Made by a program: the position numbers and the translations under genes
Shown: piece by piece, positions 17,768 through 26,176 of the stretch
Numbering within the stretch: position 1 is the stretch's first letter
Layout of the letters: the number at the start of each line of letters is the position of its first letter
Assembly (NCBI GenBank): GCA_002504905.1
Contig: DATY01000013.1
Span: 79,036-143,035, forward strand
Length of the DNA stretch: 64,000 bases
Origin: Euryarchaeota archaeon UBA605
Lineage (GTDB): Archaea > Thermoplasmatota > Poseidoniia > Poseidoniales > Thalassarchaeaceae
Direction of reading: 5' to 3'
Notes under the pieces: generated by a model
Databases searched by the model: none
The model's input: only the letters and a program-made list of their open reading frames with translations
Told to the model about the DNA's origin: nothing

Positions 17768-19018
17768 TCATAATGCAAAGAAACGAAATCTAACATAAAT
17801 ATATGCTGCTAGACCTATTTTTTCGGTTTTTGATAATTGTGTCCTTTCAGAAAAAACGTCCCCATGGTTTTTCTCTATTTTTTTCATTATCGAATGATAG
17901 AATGTAGTCATAGCCGCAGGGGAGTATCTACTAGATTTATCTAGAAGTGGAAATAATTTCATCCCCCTCTCTCTATATTTATCTGCTCTCTTTATGTATT
18001 CTTTCACAAAAGGTTTCCATCCTGGATGTTTCAAGATATCTTTCCCATTTTTCAAATCTTCTTCTGAAATTCCATATCTGTTAAGATCCTCTATTGGAAG
18101 GTAAATCCTATCTCTCTCAATATCTTCAGCAACATCTCTTAGAATATTTGTTAATTGCATGTAGATGCCCCATGATTCCGCATATTCTTTCGCCCTTTTA
18201 TCATCATAACCGTAAATCTCTATGCATACTAGACCAACGGTTGAGGCTACCTTGTAACAGTATGAATATAGGTCTTCAAAAGTTTCATATCTATTTCGAT
18301 GAAAATCTTCTTCCATTCCACTTATCATATCATCCAATAATTGTCTAGAAATTCCATATTTATTCACAGTATCTTTTAATGCGATAAAAATTGGATCAGT
18401 TGATGTCATTCTGCCATACGCAGTTGATAATTTCTTCCTGTAGTAGAATAACTGTGACATTTTGTCATTGTAAGAAGATCTATCTAAGACTGGTACTCCC
18501 TCAATCAGTCTCTCAATTTTACTCCTGTATTCGATTGATTCCTGGTTTTCTTCGGAACCTCCCGGAAAATAATCTACATAATCGCCATCGGCAATATCAT
18601 CAGCTCTCCTACAAAATGCATAGTAAGCCATTATAGATCTTCTTTCTTCTTCTGGTAGATATTTGAAAGAATGATAGAAATTTCCAGCTTCTCTACGAGT
18701 TAACTCTTCACAGTAATCGTATGCAGATTCTACAACATCTGATGGTAACTTATTTTCTGACCACAAAGCGGCGTCAATATGTGAAAAAGGATTTACTAAT
18801 TCTCCTCTAGAGCCAATCACTCCCATGAAGAAAGCACCTTCTCTCAGTGTTTCTAAAGCGGTAATACTGATTGCATGAACGGCTTCTTTAGTTACATTAA
18901 CTGCTTTACGTACTCTTTCAATTGGAACAGAATTATTTTCATCGGATACTAAAGAAATAGATTTCCCAAGGTCATACATGACCTCTGGTTCGGAATCACT
19001 AATCTGTCCTCCCGGCAT
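17768..19018 (-). CDS. Squalene/phytoene synthase family protein (first of tandem pair)
   Basis: These enzymes join two prenyl diphosphates head-to-head. The aspartate-rich motifs are clear: 'YYAFCRRADDIADGDYVD' and 'TNILRDVAEDIERDRIYLP', with 'YCYKVASTVGLVCIEIYGY' between. The CrtB-like spacing suggests phytoene or dehydrosqualene synthase in carotenoid or other C30/C40 terpenoid synthesis. About 95 N-terminal residues precede the fold ('VTKEAVHAISITALETLREGAFFMG' and more) and are unusual. A second family member lies upstream in the same direction. Product specificity cannot be read from sequence. Confidence 0.85.
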   Translation of the reverse strand: MPGGQISDSEPEVMYDLGKSISLVSDENNSVPIERVRKAVNVTKEAVHAISITALETLREGAFFMGVIGSRGELVNPFSHIDAALWSENKLPSDVVESAYDYCEELTRREAGNFYHSFKYLPEEERRSIMAYYAFCRRADDIADGDYVDYFPGGSEENQESIEYRSKIERLIEGVPVLDRSSYNDKMSQLFYYRKKLSTAYGRMTSTDPIFIALKDTVNKYGISRQLLDDMISGMEEDFHRNRYETFEDLYSYCYKVASTVGLVCIEIYGYDDKRAKEYAESWGIYMQLTNILRDVAEDIERDRIYLPIEDLNRYGISEEDLKNGKDILKHPGWKPFVKEYIKRADKYRERGMKLFPLLDKSSRYSPAAMTTFYHSIMKKIEKNHGDVFSERTQLSKTEKIGLAAYIYVRFRFFAL

Positions 19019-19084
19019 ACTACTTTCATACCAAGCCCAATAGATTCATTATTGAACTTCACGCAGGATTGTACAGCCCGTGAA

Positions 19085-20155
19085 TCATGATAAATTCATT
19101 TTTTTAGGGCTAATCCCAGTAATCGATAGCCAAATTGATTTCCTCATAATTTTTTTAATTTCTGATCTTGATACCTTAATTCGGTTTCCATAATCTAGTA
19201 TATTTCCTTCCCTTAATAATTGTAATGTTCTTTGCCCAATTAGAACAGGTATTAAGCACGAGAGACGTAGTCTAAACTGATTTCTTGGTAGCATTTTGAT
19301 ATAATCTACGGCCTCATCAAGATATTTCTCGGCTCTATCAATATAAGAATTATACAAAGGTCTGAATTTTTCAATATTTTTCATTTCTAGAAGGTCTTGA
19401 GTAGTCATATCAATTCCATCAAGAGTCCTACTTGGAATGTAGCATCTCCCCATTTTCAAATCTTCAGGTATATCTCTCAAAATATTGATTAATTGCAAGG
19501 ACTTACCGAATTTTACTGCTTTTTCAAATAAAATCTCTTTTTTATGATCTCTCATTGTGAATAGGTGATTTAATGACATATGAGTCCAAAATTCACCAAC
19601 ACTCCCCGCAACCCTGTATGTGTAATCATCCAGTTCATTTTCATTCACTAATGATATTATTTTTCCCTCTGATGCATTTGTGAATCTTTCTAAATCCAGT
19701 ATTTGGCCACTAATAATGATTTGAAGTAATTTTCTTATTTCTTTTCTATCTGAATCATTTAATTTTTCTGATTTTTCTAAATAACTTATTGGTACAATCG
19801 CCTCTTTGAGCAATCTTGCTTCCGCAAAATCTTCCTGAATTTCTGCTAATTCAGAAAAATCTGGCATTGGATTTTTTTCATCTTGAATTCTTTGATTATA
19901 TTCTTCGAGTAATTTTAGTAAAATCTTATTTTCGCCTACCTTAGAATCTGCAATTGTATCTGACAAACGTGGAAGTAGATACCCTAAACTTATCTGTTTA
20001 CGAATTTTTTTAGGTAAAACTTTCAAAGTCAAATAAAATGATCTTGAAGTTCCTTCCAATAGACTATCCATTATTTCTTCAGACTCGCCAACAGTTGACT
20101 CGCCCTTTGCCATGGAATCCTGAATACGTCTTATATCTAAGACTCTCGCATTCAA
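19085..20155 (-). CDS. Squalene/phytoene synthase family protein (second of tandem pair)
   Basis: The 356-aa product starts its fold with 'LEGTSRSFYLTLKVLPKKIR' and 'LLPRLSDTIADS' (first Asp-rich motif), then 'YTYRVAGSVGEFWTHM' and 'LINILRDIPEDLKMGRCYIP' (second motif). This pattern is closer to the farnesyl-diphosphate farnesyltransferase/HpnC group than its downstream neighbour, so the two are diverged paralogues rather than a recent duplication. It is probably co-transcribed with sucCD upstream (sucD stop and this start are 2 bases apart) and with the gene at 17768. Confidence 0.83.
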   Translation of the reverse strand: MNARVLDIRRIQDSMAKGESTVGESEEIMDSLLEGTSRSFYLTLKVLPKKIRKQISLGYLLPRLSDTIADSKVGENKILLKLLEEYNQRIQDEKNPMPDFSELAEIQEDFAEARLLKEAIVPISYLEKSEKLNDSDRKEIRKLLQIIISGQILDLERFTNASEGKIISLVNENELDDYTYRVAGSVGEFWTHMSLNHLFTMRDHKKEILFEKAVKFGKSLQLINILRDIPEDLKMGRCYIPSRTLDGIDMTTQDLLEMKNIEKFRPLYNSYIDRAEKYLDEAVDYIKMLPRNQFRLRLSCLIPVLIGQRTLQLLREGNILDYGNRIKVSRSEIKKIMRKSIWLSITGISPKKMNLS

Positions 20156-20157
20156 GT

Positions 20158-21078
20158 TTATCTTAAACCACTATCTTTCAAAGCTTTGACGAGAACATTT
20201 CCAATTTCCGAGGGGTCTCTAGCAACATAAATTCCTGCTTCTTCAAATGCCTTGAATTTCTCTGCTGCAGTACCTTTTCCTCCTGAAATTATTGCACCTG
20301 CATGACCCATTCTTTTTCCAGGTGGGGCAGTCGAACCTGCAACGAAACCAACTATGGGTTTTGTCATATTCTTTGATGCCCATTCCGCGGCTTCTTCTTC
20401 TGCCGAACCTCCGATTTCCCCAATCATTACTACTGCTACTGTTTGAGGATCTTTTTCAAAAGCGTCTAAACAATCGATAAAACCAGTTCCGTTAATCGGA
20501 TCTCCGCCGATTCCTACACAAGTTGATTGCCCTTCCCCTACGCTCATAGTTTGTGCAACCGCTTCGTAGGTCAGAGTGCCTGATTTCGATACAATCCCTA
20601 TTCTTCCCTTAGCATGAATAAATCCTGGCATTATCCCGGCTTTAGTACCACCATTATCTCCAGGAGTGATTATACCAGGGCAATTTGGTCCAATTAACCT
20701 AACTCTCGAATATTGATTAACTCTAGCAACCGCTTTAACCATATCCAAAATAGGTATTCCTTCAGTAATACAAACGATCAACCCTTCACCTTTTTCTTGA
20801 AATGCATCTGCGGCTTCAATAATTGCTGCAGCAGCGAATCTAGCTGGGACATAAATCAAGCTCACATCTGCCTCGGTAACTTCTAGTGCTTCTGAAACAG
20901 TATTGAAAACCGGGACTTTCTTATTTGGTAATTCTACAAACTGACCTCCTTTTCCTGGAGTGACTCCACCAACAACATTTGTATTATATTCATCCATTTT
21001 TGTCCCATGGAAAGTACCCTGTTTGCCAGTGATTCCTTGAATTAGGACTTTACTATCTTCATGAATCCAGATTGACAT
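20158..21078 (-). CDS. sucD: Succinyl-CoA ligase, alpha subunit
   Basis: SucD with SucC interconverts succinyl-CoA and succinate with ATP/GTP synthesis in the TCA cycle. The product has the CoA-binding Rossmann start 'VLIQGITGKQGTFHG', 'SKSGTLTYEAVAQ', 'GIGGDPINGT' and the phospho-histidine loop 'MGHAGAIISGGKGTA' (H259). Length 306 aa is normal. The start codon overlaps the sucC stop by one base, indicating translational coupling. Confidence 0.95.
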   Translation of the reverse strand: MSIWIHEDSKVLIQGITGKQGTFHGTKMDEYNTNVVGGVTPGKGGQFVELPNKKVPVFNTVSEALEVTEADVSLIYVPARFAAAAIIEAADAFQEKGEGLIVCITEGIPILDMVKAVARVNQYSRVRLIGPNCPGIITPGDNGGTKAGIMPGFIHAKGRIGIVSKSGTLTYEAVAQTMSVGEGQSTCVGIGGDPINGTGFIDCLDAFEKDPQTVAVVMIGEIGGSAEEEAAEWASKNMTKPIVGFVAGSTAPPGKRMGHAGAIISGGKGTAAEKFKAFEEAGIYVARDPSEIGNVLVKALKDSGLR

Positions 21079-22286
21079 TATTCCACACTCCTAGTAAGAT
21101 ATACAATTTTTTCCGCACCTTCTGCAAGAGTACTTGCCGTATGTACATCTAAATCACAATTATCTAATACTTCTTTCCCTTCAACATGATTAGTTCCAGA
21201 AAATCTTACCACTAAAGGTACTTTCAATCCAAGATCATTTGATGCTTCTATCACACTTCTAGCAACCATATCACATTGAATAATACCTCCAAAAATATTT
21301 ACCAATATTCCTTCGACATTATCGTCTTCAAGTATAATTCCGAATGCAGTAGTTATTGATTCTCTAGTAGCTCCTCCACCAATATCGAGGAAATTTGCAG
21401 GCTCTCCACCATATAATTTTATCACATCCATTGATGCCATTGCAAGTCCAGCACCGTTGACTAGACAACCAATGTTTCCGTCTAATTTGACGTATGACAA
21501 ACCGTGGTCATGAGCCCTAGTCTCTACTTCCTCTTCCTCTGAATGATCTCTCATTTCTTCCATCCAAGGATGTCTAAATGATGCATTATCATCAAAACTA
21601 ACCTTTGCATCTAAAGCAATCATTTCTCCTGAATCGGACCTCACTAACGGATTAATCTCAATCATAGAACAGTCCTTTTCAACGAATAATCTAGATAACG
21701 ACTTTAGCATTGAAACTAATTCTTGTTTTGATTTCCCTTCTAAATCGAGCTTTTCTGCCATTTCGACAGCATCTTTTTCATTCAATCCATCTATTGGATG
21801 AGTCCAAATTTTATGAATTGCTTCTGGCGTGTTTTCTGCGACTTCTTCAATATCCATACCTCCCTCAGTAGACGCCATGATTAGAATTGATTTTTCCTCT
21901 CTATCAACAAGTAGTGCCAAGTAATATTCATGAGCGATTGAGCAACCAGCTTCTACATACAAATTATTTACTATTTTTCCATCAGATCCTGTTTGTTTTG
22001 TCACAAGTCTTCTTCCAATAATATTTTCTGCATATTTTTCTACCTCTTCTCTAGAAAAAGCAATTTTTACTCCTCCTTCCATTACCAAATCGTCAGTTTC
22101 TTGGTCATAAAGAGTCCCTTTACCTCTACCTCCTGCATGAATTTGTGATTTTACTGCTACTACCTTAGTTCCCAATTTGTCGTATGCATCAAGAGCATCG
22201 CTCACCGTTTTGCAATGTATTCCATCCTGAACTTTAACTCCCGCTTGCTTAAACAGAATTTTACCTTGATATTCGTGAATATTCAT
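21078..22286 (-). CDS. sucC: Succinyl-CoA ligase, beta subunit
   Basis: The product opens with the canonical 'MNIHEYQGKILFKQAGV' ATP-grasp start and has 'VKSQIHAGGRGKG', 'CSMIEINPLV', 'DAKVSFDDNASFRHP' and 'FLDIGGGA', all SucC signatures. I choose ATG 22286 with AAGGT upstream over the TTG at 22295. It heads an operon of sucC-sucD and two squalene/phytoene synthases on the minus strand. It is divergent from the sugar nucleotidyltransferase gene. Confidence 0.95.
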   Translation of the reverse strand: MNIHEYQGKILFKQAGVKVQDGIHCKTVSDALDAYDKLGTKVVAVKSQIHAGGRGKGTLYDQETDDLVMEGGVKIAFSREEVEKYAENIIGRRLVTKQTGSDGKIVNNLYVEAGCSIAHEYYLALLVDREEKSILIMASTEGGMDIEEVAENTPEAIHKIWTHPIDGLNEKDAVEMAEKLDLEGKSKQELVSMLKSLSRLFVEKDCSMIEINPLVRSDSGEMIALDAKVSFDDNASFRHPWMEEMRDHSEEEEVETRAHDHGLSYVKLDGNIGCLVNGAGLAMASMDVIKLYGGEPANFLDIGGGATRESITTAFGIILEDDNVEGILVNIFGGIIQCDMVARSVIEASNDLGLKVPLVVRFSGTNHVEGKEVLDNCDLDVHTASTLAEGAEKIVYLTRSVE

Positions 22287-22390
22287 ATCTCTCAACCTTC
22301 CGAGTGGAAGTCGCTCTTTGAACGATGCGCCTATCGATGTTCAAATCTTGGGCACGAAGTGCTGAAATCCATTGCCATATCCGGTGAAGT

Positions 22391-23353
22391 GTGGATGTAG
22401 TTGTTCTTGCTGGTGGATTCGGCACAAGACTGAGGCCTTGGACAGAAGGTAGAGCCAAGCCTTTGCTACCAGTTTTGGACAAAACTCTTCTAGAGAGAGT
22501 TGTTGAATGTGTTCCTTTTGATACGGTGGATAGAGTAATTATTGCTGCTGGTTACAGTGTCGAAGAAATGCAGGTTTTCTTTTCATCATCTAATCTTCCT
22601 TTTGAAGTAATAATCTCTGTCGAAGACGAGCCTTTAGGAACTGGTGGAGCCATTTCTAAATCATTTGAGCATCTAACAGGAGATGGCCCTGTTCTAATTT
22701 TGAACGGAGATTTAGTTTCAAGTGTAGATGTTAATAATTTGTTGAATCATCATATGAAAATGAATGCTTTAGCAACATTATCTCTATGGCACGTTGAAGA
22801 TCCAAGTAGATTTGGAGTATGTGGTTTAGATAGCTCGGGAATGATAACTAAATTCCAAGAAAAACCAGAACCAGGTACCGAATTTTCTAATCTCATTAAT
22901 GCAGGATGTTATTTGATTGAGAGAGAAGTAATCGAATCTCTTTCTTCTGAAAAACACAGTATAGAAAGAGATGTATTTCCTGAAATTGCAAAATCAGGAA
23001 AAATGGCGGGATTAGAATTTAAGGGCTATTTTGTTGATGCTGGAACGCCATCTTCATTTATCGAAGCAACACAAGTATGTATCTCGAATAATAGATTCAA
23101 TAAAGGGGAGTCAAATGAAGGAAACTGGTTCTTTGACAGCAATTTCATTACATCTTCTCAGATTTCGGGATCGTCAATCTCCAGTGGTGTATCGATAGGC
23201 AATGATTGTGAAATTATTGATTGTGTGATTTTATCAGGAGCTACTATCGGAGACGGATGCAAACTAACTAGGTGTTTGATAGGGGAATCGTCTAAGATTA
23301 ATAATAATTCAGATATTTCCGACAAAGTCGTAGGACATGGAGAAATAGTCTAA
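22391..23353 (+). CDS. Sugar-phosphate nucleotidyltransferase (GlmU/RmlA/ManC-like)
   Basis: This enzyme transfers a nucleotide to a sugar-1-phosphate. The N-terminal signature 'VVLAGGFGTRLRPWTEGRAKPLLPV' region is complete, with 'LGTGGAISKS', 'ILNGDLVSSVD' and 'FVDAGTPSSFIEA' (nucleotidyltransferase core). After a spacer, hexapeptide-like residues appear ('SISSGVSIGNDCEIIDCVILSGATIGDGC'), suggesting a short left-handed beta-helix. GTG 22391 starts right at the fold. The exact sugar (mannose or glucose) is not decidable. It is followed after 27 bases by tpiA. Confidence 0.87.
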   Translation: MDVVVLAGGFGTRLRPWTEGRAKPLLPVLDKTLLERVVECVPFDTVDRVIIAAGYSVEEMQVFFSSSNLPFEVIISVEDEPLGTGGAISKSFEHLTGDGPVLILNGDLVSSVDVNNLLNHHMKMNALATLSLWHVEDPSRFGVCGLDSSGMITKFQEKPEPGTEFSNLINAGCYLIEREVIESLSSEKHSIERDVFPEIAKSGKMAGLEFKGYFVDAGTPSSFIEATQVCISNNRFNKGESNEGNWFFDSNFITSSQISGSSISSGVSIGNDCEIIDCVILSGATIGDGCKLTRCLIGESSKINNNSDISDKVVGHGEIV

Positions 23354-23380
23354 TTCATCCGTCACCATCATATCGGTATA

Positions 23381-24058
23381 ATGCCTCCCAGTTCCATGAA
23401 GGACGCGCTAATTGTCGTTAATTTCAAAACTTATCAAGAGGCGCATGGTGTCGCTGCTGAAGAATTAGCAATGATCATGCAAGATATAGAAACTGATGCT
23501 AGAATGGTTGCAGTAGTATCTGCTTTCGATCTATCCTCTGTGGCATCAGTTGCTCCTAATTTAGAAGTCTGGACTCAGCATTTAGACCCAATCAATTTCG
23601 GCTCAAATACTGGTTGGTTACATCCTCAAACTGCAATCCACAGAGGAGCAAAAGGAACTTTAATCAATCATGCTGAACATAAAGTTTCTATCGAACATAT
23701 TGCGATGATTTTAGATAGCGTTCCGGAAAATTTCACTGTCTGTGCATGCGCAGCAGATATTGATGAAGCTAGAGCATTATCTGCATTAGAGCCGAATTAT
23801 GTTGCAGTTGAACCTCCTGAATTAATCGGTGGCGATATTTCTGTTACAACTGCAGATCCAGAAATTGTAAGTGGAACGGCCAATGCTATACGTGAAATCA
23901 GTAAAAATGTAGGAATTCTATGCGGCGCAGGTGTCAAAAATGGAGATGATGTTTTGGCAGCAATTAATTTAGGAACCTCAGGAGTTCTTTTGGCCAGCGG
24001 AATAACTAAAGTTAGTGATCCACGAATGGCTCTAAATGATTTAATTTCTAAAATCTAA
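23381..24058 (+). CDS. tpiA: Triosephosphate isomerase, archaeal type
   Basis: TpiA interconverts DHAP and glyceraldehyde-3-phosphate. The 225-aa length is the short archaeal form (bacterial forms are about 250). Active-site segments are 'VNFKTY' (Lys), 'WTQHLDP' (near the His/Asn region), 'YVAVEPPELIGG' (catalytic Glu) and 'ILCGAGVKNGDD' (phosphate binding). ATG 23381 is the first in frame; ATG 23396 (MKDALIVVNF) is nearly as likely. Confidence 0.93.
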   Translation: MPPSSMKDALIVVNFKTYQEAHGVAAEELAMIMQDIETDARMVAVVSAFDLSSVASVAPNLEVWTQHLDPINFGSNTGWLHPQTAIHRGAKGTLINHAEHKVSIEHIAMILDSVPENFTVCACAADIDEARALSALEPNYVAVEPPELIGGDISVTTADPEIVSGTANAIREISKNVGILCGAGVKNGDDVLAAINLGTSGVLLASGITKVSDPRMALNDLISKI

Positions 24059-24064
24059 TTTTTT
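24059..24064 (+). terminator. Poly-T terminator candidate after tpiA
   Basis: A run of six T directly follows the tpiA stop codon. Archaeal RNA polymerase commonly terminates at T-rich tracts. No hairpin is needed or seen. Confidence 0.4.
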
Positions 24065-24109
24065 GCTAAATTATACAAACAATATCAGAGTGCTGAAAAA
24101 TCAGTAGAA

Positions 24110-24217
24110 TCACTGTTTTGCTCTCTTTCTAGATGCTTTCCGGCGACGAAGCTTCTTCTTTCGCCATTTCCAGCGTTGGTTTCCTTGCTTCTTCCAGGCA
24201 CGTGAACCTCGCTTCAT
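24110..24217 (-). CDS. rpl41e: Ribosomal protein L41e
   Basis: A 35-aa reading frame on the minus strand encodes an extremely basic peptide beginning MKRGSRAWKKQGNQRWKW, rich in Lys and Arg, followed by a stop (TGA at 24112-24110). The pattern 'MKRxxRxWKKxGxxRWKWxKKxxRRxKxxRK' matches archaeal L41e, the smallest ribosomal protein, which bridges the two subunits. It is far shorter than ordinary gene-finding cut-offs and easily missed. It lies alone between tpiA and tRNA-Arg. Confidence 0.88.
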   Translation of the reverse strand: MKRGSRAWKKQGNQRWKWRKKKLRRRKASRKRAKQ

Positions 24218-24297
24218 GCAGCCCGCCGACCTACTGCCCCTATATGAGAGATTTGTATTGTAAGAGATAACTCTGTAACTGAAAAATTATTCTTTAG

Positions 24298-24374
24298 TGG
24301 TGGGCGATACAGGATTCGAACCCATGTCATCGGCTTAGAAGGCCGATATGATATCCAGACTACACCAATCGCCC
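24298..24374 (-). tRNA. tRNA-Arg (UCU)
   Basis: On the minus strand, acceptor stem GGGCGAT pairs with ATCGCCC. The anticodon stem TCGGC/GCCGA encloses loop CTTCTAA, giving anticodon TCT (Arg, AGA/AGG codons). The T arm GGGTTCGAATCC is canonical. Discriminator A and the 3' CCA are encoded in the genome. No intron is present. Confidence 0.95.
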
Positions 24375-24415
24375 TTGGACTGACGCGGCAGTATCTCTTT
24401 GATGAACCCTACACC

Positions 24416-25192
24416 TCAAACATTTTCCTGAAGTAGGTTATCTACAGCGTCTTCTAATACCTCTTGCATTTGATTAACATCATCTCCTGCACTATAATTT
24501 ATCTCACCATCGTCTAATATATCGCTTCGAATATCTTTTACACTTCTACCAATTTTTTTTGCTATTTCTTTCTTCTGACGAAGATTTTTTCTTCTCAATG
24601 TAAAAATATTTATCATTGCAGATAGGCTTCTAAGAATACTCTCCAATACTGCGATTAAGAATAGACTACTGATGAAAGATGTAGCAATCTCATTCAAACC
24701 ACTGAATAATTCTTTTATCTCAGAAATTTGAACCTGCGCATCACCCACTAAGAACACACCAAGTACGCCGAAAGGTAACATTTTCGCCACATCTCTGGAT
24801 AGATCTTCGGTCCAATAAGAAAGAATCCTTACAGCACCAACTACCGAAGTTGCGATTAGTGCATTCCTTGAATGATCAGCATCTGGAGATAATAATGTCA
24901 AAATGATTGCTAGAACTAAGGTCCAGAATGTAATCAATACAGGTACTACTACAATATACTGTAAAACGAAAAGTATTGTTCTAGCATATTTTCTAACTCG
25001 TCCTGAAAGATTGTCAGAATAGTGGTTTAAATTTAATGTAATCAAATCTCTTTTAGCCAACGCTCTGTAAAAAATAAATACAAAAACCGAATAAACTGAA
25101 ATTGCAACTATTGCACCTAAAGTAGGGTATGATTCTTCTATTATTATTTGGAATAATTCCTCAACTTCCGACATATTACTTGGTAATTCCAC
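24416..25192 (-). CDS. Multi-pass membrane protein with cytoplasmic tail, hypothetical
   Basis: The 258-aa product has about five hydrophobic segments (around residues 24-43, 70-105, 112-126, 138-150 and 170-190). A basic helix ('LRRKNLRQKKEIAKKIGRS') and an acidic tail follow. No known motif is recognised. It lies close to the divergent/neighbouring tRNA-Arg and downstream of the SprT-like gene in the same direction; a role cannot be assigned. Confidence 0.65.
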   Translation of the reverse strand: MELPSNMSEVEELFQIIIEESYPTLGAIVAISVYSVFVFIFYRALAKRDLITLNLNHYSDNLSGRVRKYARTILFVLQYIVVVPVLITFWTLVLAIILTLLSPDADHSRNALIATSVVGAVRILSYWTEDLSRDVAKMLPFGVLGVFLVGDAQVQISEIKELFSGLNEIATSFISSLFLIAVLESILRSLSAMINIFTLRRKNLRQKKEIAKKIGRSVKDIRSDILDDGEINYSAGDDVNQMQEVLEDAVDNLLQENV

Positions 25193-25230
25193 ATGCTACG
25201 GTATAAGTTTGTCATATTATGATTATGTGC

Positions 25231-25785
25231 TCATGACTTGAATGGTTTAGCACATTTGGGGCATCTAGTCGGCATGGACACTCTTTTTCTTTCCCAAGTA
25301 TAGCCACAATCGCCACATATCCACTGCCTCTCTGGTAATTTTTCAAGAACTCTTTCCCTCATTTCTTGCAATACCAATGAATCAGATAACTTTGGAGGAG
25401 GTGCTATCTCTGCAACTAGGTTAGCATGTATTTCTCCGTGATCTAATAATCCAGAAGCATGCAAAAGTTCGTGAGCTAATGTATGTCTGTATAGTTCAGA
25501 ATCTCTTATCAACATCGGATTGAGACCCACAGTCACCGGCCCACAAGATAACCTCAATTTCCTCCTTCGAAATAATTCATTAGAGTTATACTCAAAACGC
25601 GTCATCCCTAATCTTGAATCATTTTCATCAATCCAAATCATTGTCAGTTTCTTTTCTAAAAATTTGAGAAACGGGGCCTCTTTTTTATCTAATTTCTTCT
25701 TCAAAACTTTAATTAATTCTTTTGGGAAATCTGGTTGTTCAGGTAAATGGTTGTGTCCCATACTGTCTCCCGCTGCATCGCTCAT
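25231..25785 (-). CDS. SprT-like zinc metallopeptidase with C-terminal zinc ribbon
   Basis: The 184-aa product has 'YRHTLAHELLHASGLLDHGEIH', an HExxH-type zinc site with a third downstream His, as in SprT/Spartan-like proteases. A C-terminal zinc ribbon with two CxxC pairs follows ('WICGDCGYTW' and 'TRCPKCAKPF'). Family members in eukaryotes cleave DNA-protein crosslinks; the substrate here is unknown. Start ATG 25785 is 54 bases from the divergent tRNA-Ala. Confidence 0.82.
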   Translation of the reverse strand: MSDAAGDSMGHNHLPEQPDFPKELIKVLKKKLDKKEAPFLKFLEKKLTMIWIDENDSRLGMTRFEYNSNELFRRRKLRLSCGPVTVGLNPMLIRDSELYRHTLAHELLHASGLLDHGEIHANLVAEIAPPPKLSDSLVLQEMRERVLEKLPERQWICGDCGYTWERKRVSMPTRCPKCAKPFKS

Positions 25786-25838
25786 ACCCTTGCCTATTCC
25801 ATTTCCCTTAAATGGCCGTCGTATCTCCGATGTTTAAT

Positions 25839-25915
25839 GGGCGTGTGGCGCAGCTTGGAAGCGCGCTTCTTTGGCTAAGAAGAGGCCCCGAGTTCAAATC
25901 TCGGCTCGTCCACCA
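25839..25915 (+). tRNA. tRNA-Ala (GGC)
   Basis: The acceptor is GGGCGTG with CTCGTCC and includes the G3:U70 wobble that marks tRNA-Ala; one U-U mismatch occurs at 6:67. The anticodon stem CTTCT/AGAAG has loop TTGGCTA, giving anticodon GGC. The T arm CCGAGTTCAAATCTCGG is good. CCA is encoded. Confidence 0.95.
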
Positions 25916-25935
25916 TTCGCAGAAATTTTTAATTC

Positions 25936-25941
25936 TTTTTT
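25936..25941 (+). terminator. Poly-T terminator candidate after tRNA-Ala
   Basis: Two T-rich tracts (25926-25930 and 25936-25941) follow the tRNA 3' end within 26 bases, consistent with archaeal termination. The remaining 240 bases up to glnA are AT-rich and show no other feature I can support. Confidence 0.4.
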
Positions 25942-26176
25942 ATGAAAACATTTTTGCCCCACATATCATTTTAGACAATTTCCTTTTTTTTCGAATACTC
26001 ATTTGTTCTTTTTAGTTATAAATAAGTATAATATTCATAAAACAAATTTCCAAAAATATTAGATTATTATGTTCAAATGTATAATTTCTTATCTATATTT
26101 TATGAATTAAGGCACTTCAAGGAGTAATATCTCTTCAAACGAACAAATAATAAACCTAATCATCAGACGATGAGCT

